From the NCBI RefSeq assembly GCF_046630445.1, contig NC_092333.1:716774001-716838000 (forward strand): a stretch of 64,000 nucleotides of DNA, read 5' to 3'. The DNA is from Rutidosis leptorrhynchoides (Eukaryota; Streptophyta; Magnoliopsida; Asterales; Asteraceae). The position numbers and the translations under genes are program-made. Below the pieces are notes generated by a model. That model was not told the origin of the DNA, searched no databases, and saw only the letters and a list, made by a program, of their open reading frames with translations. Shown piece by piece: positions 51,401 through 62,040 of this stretch (its first letter is position 1; the number at the start of each line of letters is the position of its first letter).

Positions 51401-51721
51401 TTGCATACTAAAATAAGGACAAGATTTGGAGTCCATGTTTGTATGATATTGTGTAAAAACTGCATTCAAGAAACTGATTTCGATGTAACATATTTGTATT
51501 GTAAACCATTATGTAATGGTCGTGTGTAAACAGGATATTTTAGATTATCATTATTTGATAATCTACGTAAAGCTTTTTAAACCTTCATTTATAAAATAAA
51601 GGTTATGGTTTGTTTTAAAAATGAATGCAGTCTTTGAAAAACGTCTCATATAGAGGTCAAAACCTCGCAACGAAATCAATTAATATGGAACGTTTTTAAT
51701 CAATAAGAACGGGACATTTCA
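48482..51721 (+). repeat. 3' LTR of D2
   Basis: 3240 bp, nearly identical to the 5' LTR. Confidence 0.93.
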
Positions 51722-52123
51722 GGTTAAACCTATAACTCACCAACATTTTTGTTGACGTTTAAAGCATGTTTATTCTCAGGTGATTATTAAGAGCTTCTGT
51801 TGTTGCATGCTAAAATATGGACAAGATTTGGTGTCAGCATGCTTGTATAATATTGTTTAAAACTGCATTCGAGATTTATTTTGTTGTAACATATTAATAT
51901 TGTAAACCAATATGTATTGGTAGTGTGTAAGTGTGATATTTTTAGATTATCATTTCTGGATAATCTAGGTGGTGTCCTTTTAACATTGTCGATAAAATAA
52001 AGGTTATGATTTGTTTTTAAAAACGAATGCAGTCTTTGAAAAACGTCTCATATAGAGGTCAAAACCTCGCAACGAAATCAATTAATATGGAACGTTTATA
52101 ATCAATATGAACGGTACATTTTA
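51722..52123 (+). mobile_element. Chromovirus solo LTR D1, right part
   Basis: It begins with the second GGTTA, continues the D1 LTR and ends GGTACATTTTA, where the usual CA terminus has become TA. GTAAA follows at 52124-52128. Confidence 0.87.
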
Positions 52124-52152
52124 GTAAAAACATGACTTTTTAGCCGATATCA
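52124..52152 (-). repeat. 5' LTR of A, outer end (piece 3 of 3)
   Basis: GTAAA duplication, then CATGACTTTTTAGCCGATATCA, which closes the A LTR broken off at 35544. Confidence 0.87.
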
Positions 52153-53501
52153 GTGATTTACATTTGGACGACTAGGAGCTCAAGCGGGAGTTGCCTTTCT
52201 TGTAACCGAGGTGAGTGAAATATTTATACGTGTATGTATATAATTTGGTTGCTTGCGTGCAACGTGGCAAGTGTTATCCGGTAGGATGCGCTTTTTGTGG
52301 GCCACAATTGGGTTGGGAAAATATAGTGAGTGATATCCGTATGGATAGCTCTTCGTTGACTATATTTGGTTTGCGTTATGTGGTGAGTGATATCCGGAAG
52401 GATTGACTCTTTGTCGATCACAATTGGGAATGGGGGCATGTGGTGAGCGGTTAACGTTTGACCTATCGCTCTTTGTCGGCCACATGTGTGTGTTGGGGTA
52501 AGTGGTGAGTGTTAATCGTGAGGATTCGCTCTTCGTTGGCCATTTATCGTAGGATGGTAAGCGGTTTCGCTTTTATTCGGCCATCCTTGTGAATGAGGTA
52601 AGTGTTAACGGTTCGGTTGCACTTTTCGTCGGCCTCATGGTGCGTAGTGGTGAGTAGTTAATGTATATTTGACCTACCGCTCTTCGTCGGCCACGTACGC
52701 GTTGCGATGGGTGGTGAGTGGTTAACGTATTTGACCTACCGCTCTTCGTCGGCCACCATCGAGTCGAACGTCGACATTGTGTATTTTTAGTTGTGTGAGT
52801 TTTATTAGCATTGTACGTTTGATTATGCGATTATTGCGATTTGCTAATGCTATGCGTTGTTTGTGTAGGTGTATGCAAGTGATCGAATTATGTATGTATG
52901 CGTATAAGTATTGCATTCACTAAGCATTAGCTTACCCTCTCGTTCTTTACATTTTTAGGTTCGGAGGTGGACGTGACAAGGGTATGCCCGGGATTTAGAT
53001 GATTCCCCTTTTGTTGCTTGCTTGGATTACTTTTGGAATCGACCCAGGATCGGGTAATTTATCCCCAAACATCATGCTCATAGTTTGTTTAGAAATTAAA
53101 CTCACTTGGGTCGAAATCACTACTTTAATGTATTTAACGGGTCGTTGGAGTCCTAAAGATTGTAATGTACTTTGTCGTTTTAAACCCGGTTGTTTAATGT
53201 TTGGAAAGTGTTGGAATTGGTTTTGGGATTTAACGGAACTTGGGTTGGACGAAAATGGCTTTGTCATGTTTAAAATGGGCTGCAGTGTTTTCGCAGCTTT
53301 AACGTGCGCCGCGCAAATGGCCGTTTGTTGGTGGTCAGGTCAGTTGCCAGCTTCTGAGTCTGTTTCACGTTATAGAGTGCGCCGTGCAACCCATATGCGC
53401 GCCGCGCATATGGTCAGACATGAAATGTTGTTGGTTTTTTTTTTAAAAAAAAAGAAGGAAATAAGTCGTGTTTTCTAGTAAATGGAATTTGGGTCGTTAC
53501 A
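52153..53501 (+). repeat. LTR G, 3' part (older gypsy-type LTR)
   Basis: It ends GGGTCGTTACA at 53501, the mirror of a TGTAACGACCC start common in plant Ty3/gypsy LTRs. Its 5' part is cut by A. It contains the hairpin array and a GC-rich stretch with GCGCGCCGCGC-type words (about 53305-53410). A 159-codon open frame at 52999-53478 shows no domain and I do not call it a gene. Confidence 0.6.
52264..52761 (+). repeat. Array of about nine hairpin units with differing stems
   Basis: Each unit of about 45-60 bases has the form stem, GTGAGTG-TTAACG-like, a CGCTCTTCGTCGG-like part, and the complementary stem. Stem pairs: GTGGC/GCCAC (52264, 52301), AAATATAG/CTATATTT (52319, 52360), CATGTGG/CCACATG (52437, 52480), AGGATGG/CCATCCT (52551, 52581), ATGAGG/CCTCAT (52593, 52633), and near-perfect pairs near 52643/52691 and 52705/52753. 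Two units (near 52380 and 52499) pair less well. Confidence 0.75.
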
Positions 53502-53869
53502 AAGTGTGGGAAGCGTTTGTGGTGTTAGTTAAAAGAAAGAAAGAAAAAGGTGAAAAGGCGAAAACGCCTTGGTACTATTTATCATTTTTGTCTAATAGAT
53601 AGTATAGTAATAATATAAATTATAATTATTATATTATTAATATTCAAATATGGATTCTTTTTACGAAATTAATTACGTTACATATGTATGCGAAAATACA
53701 TGTCTCTATATATTTGTAAAAACAACGACAAGTTTCTTAGTCAAATGGGTCATTAAAATAAATGTCTTTAGCATTTACATTTACTTAATACTTAAAACAT
53801 GTCATTAAATTGTTTCGTTCAAATAAACCCGTAATTTCACGAGTCATTTCACTAGTTTTTATTAAATAT
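53502..53869. other. AT-rich stretch, nothing supported
   Basis: A GTGTGGGAAG motif follows LTR G at once and a purine-rich run follows. No coding sequence or termini seen. Confidence 0.5.
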
Positions 53870-54211
53870 GGGTGTGTTTGGACGAAAGTAGCTGGAGCTG
53901 GAGCTTATAGCTGGAGCTGGAGCTTATGAGCTGGAGCTGGAGCTGGAGCTTATTTTTAAAGCTGGTAGCTGGAGCTTATTATTTTTTATAAATGTTTGGT
54001 AAATTAGGTGGAGCTTATTTTTTAGTTCATAAGCTCTACTTTTTTTCATAAGCTACTACAAGTAGCTTATTTTTTCAGAGCTTATGATTTTCATAAGCTC
54101 TACTTTTTTTGTCTACCAAACAAAGCTTATGACTTGAAGCTTATTAAAATCATAAGTTCAAGCTCTCATAAATTTCCATAAGCTTCAATAAGCTACGCGC
54201 CAAACACACCC
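53870..54211. mobile_element. 342-bp MITE with GGGTGTGTTTGG ends
   Basis: GGGTGTGTTTGG and CCAAACACACCC are exact inverted ends, flanked by TAT on both sides (53867-53869, 54212-54214). The body is built of AGCTGGAGCTTAT and AAGCTTAT-like words. The 3-bp duplication favours a PIF/Harbinger (Tourist) type, though TAT is not the usual TWA. Confidence 0.8.
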
Positions 54212-54618
54212 TATGTATATAAGATTCGCTAAACATCACAATTAAAAATCATTATTATAATCATAATAATAATAATAATCACAATTCATAATATAAACAA
54301 TAATCTGGTTAACATTGATTTCAGTGACACAACTACACTAGTAACTTTTATAATATTTCCATTAATAAAGTTTAATATTACCGTGATTATTAAATTATTA
54401 AATTATTAATTATTATTATTATATTATTTATATTTATTTATTATTATTATAATTGTACGGATCAAGAAGTGTCCAATCGTTGACCATATGTTGACCGAAT
54501 TACTATCTATAAAATCAAAGAAAATGCAATTGACACTATTCATTATCCGCCAATTTTGACTTTTAAAAACCTCCATTTTCATATTTATAGCAATAGTTAT
54601 AGTATATAACGAAAATGC
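54212..54618. other. AT-rich spacer, nothing supported
   Basis: Rich in ATAATAAT and TTATTATT words. No feature supported. Confidence 0.5.
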
Positions 54619-54626
54619 ATGGATAG

Positions 54627-55293
54627 TAGGGATGGCAATGGATCGGATATGGATCGGGTGATGCCGTATTCATATCCATTTAGTTTTTGTTCATCTATAT
54701 CTATATTTATATCCATTTAATTTTTATTCATCCATCCATATCCATATCTACTGGATTAAGCGGGTTAATGGATATCCAATGGATATTTAAAATTTGTTAT
54801 AATATTTTCAAATATGCGATGAAAACAAAAATATTGTATAGCAAAAATAAATATAACATGCCATAATTAAAATTTATTCACTAGAACGTGTAATCTTTTT
54901 CGAATATAGAATACGATTTGTTGAATTTACTATTATACATGGACAATTAAAATTAAATATCTAATTTGTATGTTTATTTTGTTATATATACGTGTTTTAT
55001 CATAATATATCATAGTTATTTTATTATAAGGTTGAGTAAAAAATGTAAATTTAACGGTAAATGCATTTGTAATGGTAAATATGTAAACATATATCTATAT
55101 TTATGTATTTGTATATGTATTTCGGGTGGTAATGGATATATCCATGGATGTAACTTTTCATCCATATCCATTTCCATATCCATTTAGTTTCATCCATATC
55201 TGTATCCATATCCATTTAAGTTCATCCATATCCATTACGAAGCGGGTGGATCGGGTGGATATCCACTGGATCGGGTGGCCATTGCCATCCCTA
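54627..55293 (+). mobile_element. hAT-type non-autonomous element, copy 1
   Basis: The ends TAGGGATGGCAATGG and CCATTGCCATCCCTA are inverted repeats. The flanking octamers ATGGATAG and ATCGATAG agree at 7 of 8 bases. 667 bp, no transposase. Both end regions are made of GGATAT and ATCCAT repeats. Confidence 0.85.
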
Positions 55294-55416
55294 ATCGATA
55301 GTCGGATGGTTTGGTGCGCTATTTTACAAGCGAGTTCATGACACCAGTGGAGCTTTGATTTTCTATTATTTAAAAGAATACGAATTTGGGTATATGTATA
55401 TTGTTAGTTCTAAGTA

Positions 55417-55664
55417 CTCTCTCCGTCTCATATTAATAGAGCACAGACAAAAAACACACAGTTTAAAAAAATGTTATAAAAGTACTGTACTTTTTGTTTA
55501 CTTTTCAGTTTTATCCTTACATTTTCTTTCTCCTTTAATTCTATCCACATACATTAAGGGCATAATAGAACTTAAACTTTTTATTTTTTTCTATTTATGG
55601 AAGTGGCTATTAATTTGGGACATCCCCAAAAAAATATTGGACTATTAATATGGAACGGACGAAG
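55417..55664. mobile_element. Stowaway-type MITE
   Basis: CTCTCTCCGTCTCATATTAA at the left mirrors the right end ending GGAACGGACGAAG; TA lies on both sides. This is the well-known Stowaway (Mariner) terminus. 248 bp. Confidence 0.85.
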
Positions 55665-55666
55665 TA

Positions 55667-55995
55667 TTTAACACAATTGAATGGTTGGTTGGGTGGTTTG
55701 GCATGCTCCTTTGCTACCAGGTGGTCGCGGGTTCAAAACTTGGAAGGGTTTAACACAAGACATGGAAGCAATCTCTTTATTCGTCGAACAGAGAGAGAAA
55801 GACTTTCTCTAGTCTTGAAGTGTTTCATTTCAGTTGAAGAAATGATTTACCTTTATTTTAGGATAGATGAAAAATTATATACATCTCATTCCCAGTACCC
55901 CACACATGTAAGATGATAGAGGAAAGATTGTATATCTCATTTTCTAATACGCCACACATATAAGATTAGGTTTTGATGTTGTTGTTTTTTTTCTA
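55667..55995 (+). mobile_element. SINE-like unit (tRNA-related, TTG-type tail)
   Basis: GGTGGTTTGGCATGCTCC then, 30 bases on, CGGGTTCAAAACT, close to a polymerase III B box (GGTTCRANNC). About 220 bases later the tail reads TGATGTTGTTGTTTTT, like plant Au-type SINEs. Target duplications were not identified. Confidence 0.5.
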
Positions 55996-56231
55996 AAAAA
56001 AAAATAAGATTACACCGTTTGCAATGTGCGTCTAACTCAAAACTTGTTAAAATAATTAAGAACATCTATATTTATCTCAATTTTTCGAATATTCCGTCGA
56101 AAATAAATATATAGGATACTTTAATTTGTATATCTTGAGAATTTGTGTTTTTAGTTACGAAGTTATTATTATATTAGTAAGAAAGAAAAAAAACTTACAT
56201 GTAAAGGATATAAATAAATAGGGATTTTGAT

Positions 56232-56899
56232 TAGGGATGACAATGGCCACCCGATCCGATGGATATTCACTCGATCCACCCGCTTTGTGATGGATATAGA
56301 TGAACCTAAATGGATATGGATACGGATATGGATGAACCTTAACGGATATGGATATGGATTTGGATGAAAAGTTTCATCCATGTATATATCCATTACCACC
56401 CGAAATACATATTCAAATATATAAATATAGATATATGCGTACATATTTACAATTACAAGTTTATTTAACGTTAATTACATTTTACTTTCAACCCAAAATG
56501 AAATAACTATAACTATAATATATTATAATCAAACACGTATGTCTAATAAAATAAACTTACAAATTTCATATTTAATTTTTCATAATCTATGTTTTATAGT
56601 AAAAATAAAAAAAATTTGTTATATCTTCGACAAGGATTACACATTCTTATGGATAGATTTTAATATATTTATTTTTGCTACACTACGTTTTTATTTTAAT
56701 CAAATATTATAATATTTTTTTACATCCATTGGATATCCATTAACCCGCTACATCCATTGGATATGAATATGGATGGATGACCTGAAACTAAATGGATATG
56801 GGTGTGGATATGGATATGGATATGGATGAACAAAAACTAAATGGATATGGATATGGATACGGCATCACCCGGTCCATATCCGATCCATTGTCATCCCTA
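56232..56899 (-). mobile_element. hAT-type non-autonomous element, copy 2 (inverted)
   Basis: It is the same family as 54627-55293 in opposite orientation, 668 bp. Ends TAGGGATGACAATGG and CCATTGTCATCCCTA; flanking octamers ATTTTGAT and GTTTTGAT agree at 7 of 8. Confidence 0.87.
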
Positions 56900-56963
56900 G
56901 TTTTGATTGAACAATGAGTGTTAATTTTTTATATGAACATACTAAATTCTAAGCCTACCATCT

Positions 56964-59140
56964 TTGCTTTTTTACCGGCAAATAAAATTTTATTAATAAC
57001 GCTTTTTTCCAGCAGCTAGGAAGCCAAACAAAGAATACAAGGGATTGACTACGAATACAAGGGCCATACGTGTCAACAAATATTAAATCCACCTCTATTA
57101 CATAGCCAATTAAACGAGGTAAGGCAGATGCTGTCGTAAATCGAATTCATTTTCAACGTGGATGCACCGAATAAAGTGTTGTTTCTTAACTTCCATAAGT
57201 ACCATAACAAACTCATTGCAATGACATATACACGGTACTTTGAATCTGATGAATCCGGCCAACCATTGTCCAATCATCCCAAGATGCACAAATCGGAATA
57301 TCTATGACTGTCCAAATTCGAGCCATTCTCCAAAGTTCAGACGTGATCCTACACCCGAACATCATATGGTCAATAGACTCCACGGGATGATCACACAACT
57401 CGCAACCAATGTCATGAATCTCTAGTTCTCTGCTCGAAAGATTGAGTCTTGTAGGAAGACGATTAAACCCAATCTCCATATGAAAATATTAACCTTGCGT
57501 GGAATAAATTTAAACCATCTAGTACCTGAATTTGCTTGAGGTAGAATGATGTCGTCGATATGATTACGAGTGCAACCAACTGAAATTGAACCATCAGTAG
57601 CTATGTTCCAGCTCTAAACACCCTCATTTTGCGATAGTGAAGTCTGCCCGATCTCCAGTAGCATCAAATCTAGTAGTGCCGAGTTTCTGGCACCTATATG
57701 TGATCGTAACCAGGACCACGACCAAGAATCGTTTTCCAGTCTGTCTGAAACCATGCAATCCCCATGTGAATCCCCATGTGAATCGAAATGAAAAAGTCAG
57801 TTATATCGCTCTTTTAAACACCCACTTCTAACCCAATTATCCAACCAAAACCGGGTATTGTATCCATTCCCAAGTCTTCTTCGCAACACATTTTGTTGAA
57901 TCAAGTCGTTCGCGATCGACTTGCAGAAAAAGAGATGATATTAAACCATATGTCTGGGCCACGAATAACACCACCATCCAAACCTGCGCCTACGCCATTT
58001 ATGGAAGTGATGATCTCGGCCCATTTAGCTTTCGGGTTCGAAACGAATCTCCATCCACTTATACATGACAGCGTGGTTAAAATAACGTAATCTACTGATA
58101 CCCAAACCGCCATGTTCAAGTGATGAAAGAACTTGATCCAAATTAACCCAATGCATCTTGCAATTCGTATCCGTACTACCCAAAAAAATTCTCGAACGAA
58201 TTCCTTCATATTCGTTAATAATCCGGACTGGACATTTGAACATCAAAAGACAATGTATGCAACACTCCCGAGTATCGATTTAATGAGAGTTAAATGTCCC
58301 CCAATGGATAAAAGATTCACTTTCCATCCCAACAAGCGTTTCACAAACCAATTAATTAGCACCTTTCAATTTGATTTTCTATTCATGTTGACTCCCATCG
58401 GTAACCCTAGGTAATTAAAAGTAAAATTGCCACGTACACAACCAATAACCCTCGCGTAACCCAATCCAAATAAGTTTGAATTATTAACATTAATTTTCAG
58501 TCCCGAATAACGATAGAAATTATTAAAAACCAAGATAATACTATCCAACTTCTTTTGTCCCGATCCGAAATAACAATAGCATCGTCAGTATACAAAAGAC
58601 GATAGACTTTTGTAGCATTTAAACCAACAGAAGCACCCAAAATGTCCTGTCGATTTATTTGTTCCTCCAAAAGTAAGTGCAAGCCTTCCATTACCTTTAA
58701 AAAAAAGGCTTAGTGGGTCACCTTGTCTTAAGCCTTTTTGTACCTCGAACTTTCCCGTTGGGCTCCCGTTACTAAGTATAGAGGTGCGAGCCGACACCAA
58801 ACACATACGCACTCAATTACGCCAAGTAGAACCGAACGTCAAAGTGACGAACATGTGGTCTAAGAATGCCCAACATACCGTGTCATATGCTTTCTCAAAA
58901 TCGAATTTAAGAACCATCAACTTACATTTGTTCTTCTTGTGCCACTCCATTGTTTCGTTAAGTACTAGTGGTCCGTCTAGTATGTGCCTCCCGGCAATGA
59001 ACGTCGTTTCCTCTTTACAAATCACATTACCAATAACCGTGGTGAACCGATTAATTAGCCAAACTTTTAGTAATTATTTTATATTGCACCCCAATGAGAT
59101 ATATCGGGCGGTAGTCTTTAAAACAAGTGTGACTTGCTAA
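56964..59140 (-). pseudogene. 5'-truncated L1-type LINE, RT and zinc-finger remnant
   Basis: On the minus strand, from high to low coordinates: FDFEKAYDTVCWAFLDHMF (about 58890), GLRQGDPLSLFF (about 58720), YTDDAIV in place of YADD (about 58590), FNYLGLPMGVNMN (about 58400), then the C-terminal region with HGGLGISRLRYFNHAVMYKW (about 58110) and a Cys/His block CELCDHPVESIDHMMFGC (about 57400) of the zf-RVT type. Several frameshifts and stops separate these. The 3' end near 56968 is AT rich with a short A-run. The endonuclease half is missing. It would have copied itself by target-primed reverse transcription. Confidence 0.87.
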
Positions 59141-60247
59141 CTTTCGAATTAACGTATAATGATGATCTGTACACAAAGATTCACTACTATACATTAATTA
59201 TAATATTACACATTATAACCTTCTAATTAGTTTTAGCGGTGCATGGATAGATTTTGATGGTATCCCTTTTATATATGATTAACTTAAACATGATATCGAT
59301 TTTAAACTTCATTGGCCAATTCAGACATTTTATTTAGTAAATCAAACTCGTTCCATTATTCTACAATTAGTCACCATCTAAACGCCCAGGTAAGATAATT
59401 ACAATATGAATGTGATTCTTGTAGCTTTTTGAGTTGGGACTACACCATAGAACATGTATACCACTCAACTTGATGGCATTGACAAAAATGAAAGATGGGT
59501 GATAGATACATCATATATTTGTTTCTTATGTATCAACATATCAATATATTAAACTTACAACATACTGTACAAAGCATTTATGCATGACCTAAACTTTTGA
59601 AAGTATATAGTCGACATAGACGAAAATAAGTATATGGACGACATCGGGACATTTGAGAAAGTATATAGCCTATTTGTACTTTAACCCTTTAATTCCATTA
59701 TTTTGTTTGCTCTCTTCTAGTATTATTTACTAACTAGCCATGATGTTTTATCTTGGCGTACTTTCCATGAAAAGGAACTTTAAAGCTAGAGAAAATACAA
59801 GTAACTTTATATCAATCGAATTTGATCCGATTGTAAAAATACACACAGTCATTGAGTATACATAGAATATATTCATATGTGCACTACCACAAGTAAATAT
59901 CAACATCATCTAAGAATACATTTCATATCGATGAAGACTCTCTAGGAATCAGTATTTTTTTTTTTGTTTTTATCCTTTTTTATCTAACAAAATGTCGTTA
60001 TGCACATTATAATTTACTTCAAGGGTAATATTGTCATTTAATATGGAATGGAACCTAGATTAAAATTGAAAACTGCATTACAAGGGTGTTTGTGATTGTG
60101 TTTTTGTAAAATAGTTTTGGCATTTTTAAAAATGATATATTGAAAAAACATGTTTCATTGCTTTTTTCTAAATGCATTTTTTTTATTTTATTTTAGCAAA
60201 TCACATTAATCACATCTACAATCACTTTATATCTGTTATAAGGAGTA
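59141..60247. other. AT-rich intergenic stretch, nothing supported
   Basis: I find no coding sequence, termini or inverted repeats I would defend. Confidence 0.5.
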
Positions 60248-62040
60248 CTAGTGAAAAGACCCGTGAAATCACGGGTTTATATAAAAGACATTTTACAAAA
60301 AATAAAAAAAGGATAATACAAAAATATGAATATCAACGCTTCAAATTCAAATATAATATCAATTCAAAATCTATTGTAATAGATTATAACTACTATCTCA
60401 ACCTTTATATTTATATAATAACGACGTACAAATGACTCTCCCAACCTTTTCATATGATTCTTCTAAAAGTGTCAACTTGCAGCTCAATAAGCTTTGAGAA
60501 CAGCTTCAAAATCTATTATTGATCATGTCACAAAGATATAGTTTAATGATAAAAGCATCAGTTGAACCCCGATTGTAAAATAAAAATTTAGTAATTATTT
60601 GATAATTGGATGAATTTGAAGATCACATACCTCAAAACTCATCTTGAGAGCAATATTTGGTATCTTCTTTTCATAACCAAACTCAATTCAGACTTCAACC
60701 TCCAAATCATTAATACAATCCCTAGAAATAAAATATAAAAAACAAATCAGAAAAACACATAACTAAAATCAGTTCATAGTCTTCTGGTCATTCAGTCAAT
60801 AGTCTTCTGGTATTTCAAGCATATAAAAGAAATCAGAAACCCACATAACTAAAAGGAATCTACTTTGAACATCAAATTCATCTTTGTAAATTGTATTAAT
60901 TGCACAGCAAGCATGTAGTACGTTTTGATGTTTTCTAAACGTGAAACGATTTGTGTACATGAATCCTTGAAAAGCAAAACTCAAAATCAAAACCTTCACA
61001 TACAAAAATAACAATAAATTGAGAAATAAGAAAAAGAAGAGATATTTGCATAAAACTAACATAATAGATGAGGAATCAAATTGATGCCAATTTCATCGTA
61101 CATAACATGGTGGTGAGTTTACTTAAAATAAATTACCTGGTTGAACGTTATCAGGAGATCTGGCAAGAAGAATTTGGTGTAATGCCTCGCTCTTTAGTGC
61201 GATGATCACAAGAAACTTCAGGCACCATTTGTGATCGAGAAACTTGCAAGCCTGCACCGCTTAATGGTTATATTACATTCCAAAATCTAAGTAAGTGAAA
61301 ACAATTCAAGGAAATCAAAAATAAAATAAAAAACTCAATAATCTAATCTAGCTGAATGTTTAGGACTTGATTGAATTGAGACTCACTAATATCGTCTGTA
61401 AAATTTTTGGCACAAATCAAACTGAATAAAGAGATTACAACACTTGAAAGGACACTTCAATACTAATTTTAAAAAACGTACCTGAAAATAATAATTTGAT
61501 CCAGCTTTCGTTTAGTAGAGCTAACATAGAAATCAAGTAGCAACTCCCTGCCAGCATTGCATATCTTTGTTAGAACATTTCAAATGCGGTTTTTTAGCCT
61601 AGCTAATAACATACTCAAAATAAGTAATAGCTTTATTAAAAGATATATAAAAGTCCCACCTCATTATTCCTTAATCTTCGGTGTCTGAAACCTTTTTAGA
61701 CAGGGAATCGATCATCTCCACTTTGGGAGACTGGGTTCTCACTAAAGCTCTGCAGCAAGATAGCAGAGGATTTTGTCTTGAACTAACCACCTAAAAAAAC
61801 ACACCAAAAAAACATACTACTACTAATTTCATCATATTATTATCTTATTAATAAGTAGAAAAACGAAGAAACAGTTGCATCACTAATAGACGGGACATCA
61901 GATTGTTCCGGTGAACCATGTGAAACATCCATTCCGAGGATAATAGACCTGAGGATTCTTGTCATTGTGCTCAAGATTAAACTCGTCATTCTAATATTCG
62001 AGTTGTCAATATCAATATGAATTTGAGTGAGCATCGTAAA
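60248..62040 (-). mobile_element. Helitron 3' end with captured ARGONAUTE fragment (5' end not found)
   Basis: On the minus strand the terminus reads ACCCGTGA-TT-TCACGGGT (an 8-bp stem), 7 bases, then CTAG followed by T. A short GC hairpin shortly before CTRR|T is the mark of Helitron 3' ends. The body would extend to higher coordinates. I did not find a 5' TC end, so the right border given here only marks the last part of the captured gene. No Rep/helicase is seen, so it is non-autonomous. Confidence 0.6.
61080..61947 (-). pseudogene. AGO4-like: ARGONAUTE4-clade PIWI-domain gene fragment with introns, decayed
   Basis: Six exon-like blocks in gene order on the minus strand: a 61947-61862 (SIILGMDVSHGSPEQSDVPS), b 61790-61660 (VVSSRQ, RTQSPKVEMIDSL, KKVSDTED, stop, GIM), c 61547-61482 (RELLLDFYVSSTKRKLDQII), d 61395-61334 (ISESQFNQVLNIQLD, stop), e 61251-61137 (ACKFLDHKW, ARSPDNVQP) and f 61118-61080 (THHHVMYDEIGI). 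Most borders keep AG and GT splice sites (b ends ATGAG|GT, c is AG|...|GT, e is AG|...|GT). The wording is that of AGO4/6/9, which bind 24-nt siRNAs in RNA-directed DNA methylation. The first catalytic Asp block (GMDVSHG) is still readable. Two stops, a frameshift at exon d and a lost stretch between e and f make it a pseudogene. Retained introns argue for capture as DNA. Confidence 0.88.

Larger units (their letters stand above)
38575..51721 (+). mobile_element. Near-complete Tekay-type chromovirus D2 carrying an F-box ORF
   Basis: Two LTRs, a tRNA-Met primer-binding site, two extra ORFs, gag, protease, RT, RNase H, integrase with a chromodomain-like end, a polypurine-like signal, and an exact 5-bp duplication (GGTTA at 38570-38574 and 51722-51726). 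The LTRs differ by only scattered bases and three short tandem-repeat changes, so insertion is recent relative to its surroundings. Gag-pol is broken by three stops and a frameshift, so D2 is not autonomous now. Confidence 0.93.

Noticed and set aside
52264..52761. CRISPR-like array
   Set aside because: Units are degenerate hairpins of uneven length in a plant LTR, without constant repeats and unique spacers.
52999..53478. 159-codon open frame
   Set aside because: Lies in LTR G, has no recognisable domain and crosses poly-T and poly-A runs.
55690..55740. Possible tRNA gene
   Set aside because: Only a B-box-like element is convincing; no cloverleaf can be drawn and the tail fits a SINE.
60172..60435. 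87-codon open frame over the Helitron terminus
   Set aside because: AT-rich chance frame running across the hairpin and CTAG end.
61941..62034. ATG-started extension upstream of the AGO exon a block
   Set aside because: The codons before SIILGMDV do not resemble AGO4 and the ATG is probably chance within intron sequence.
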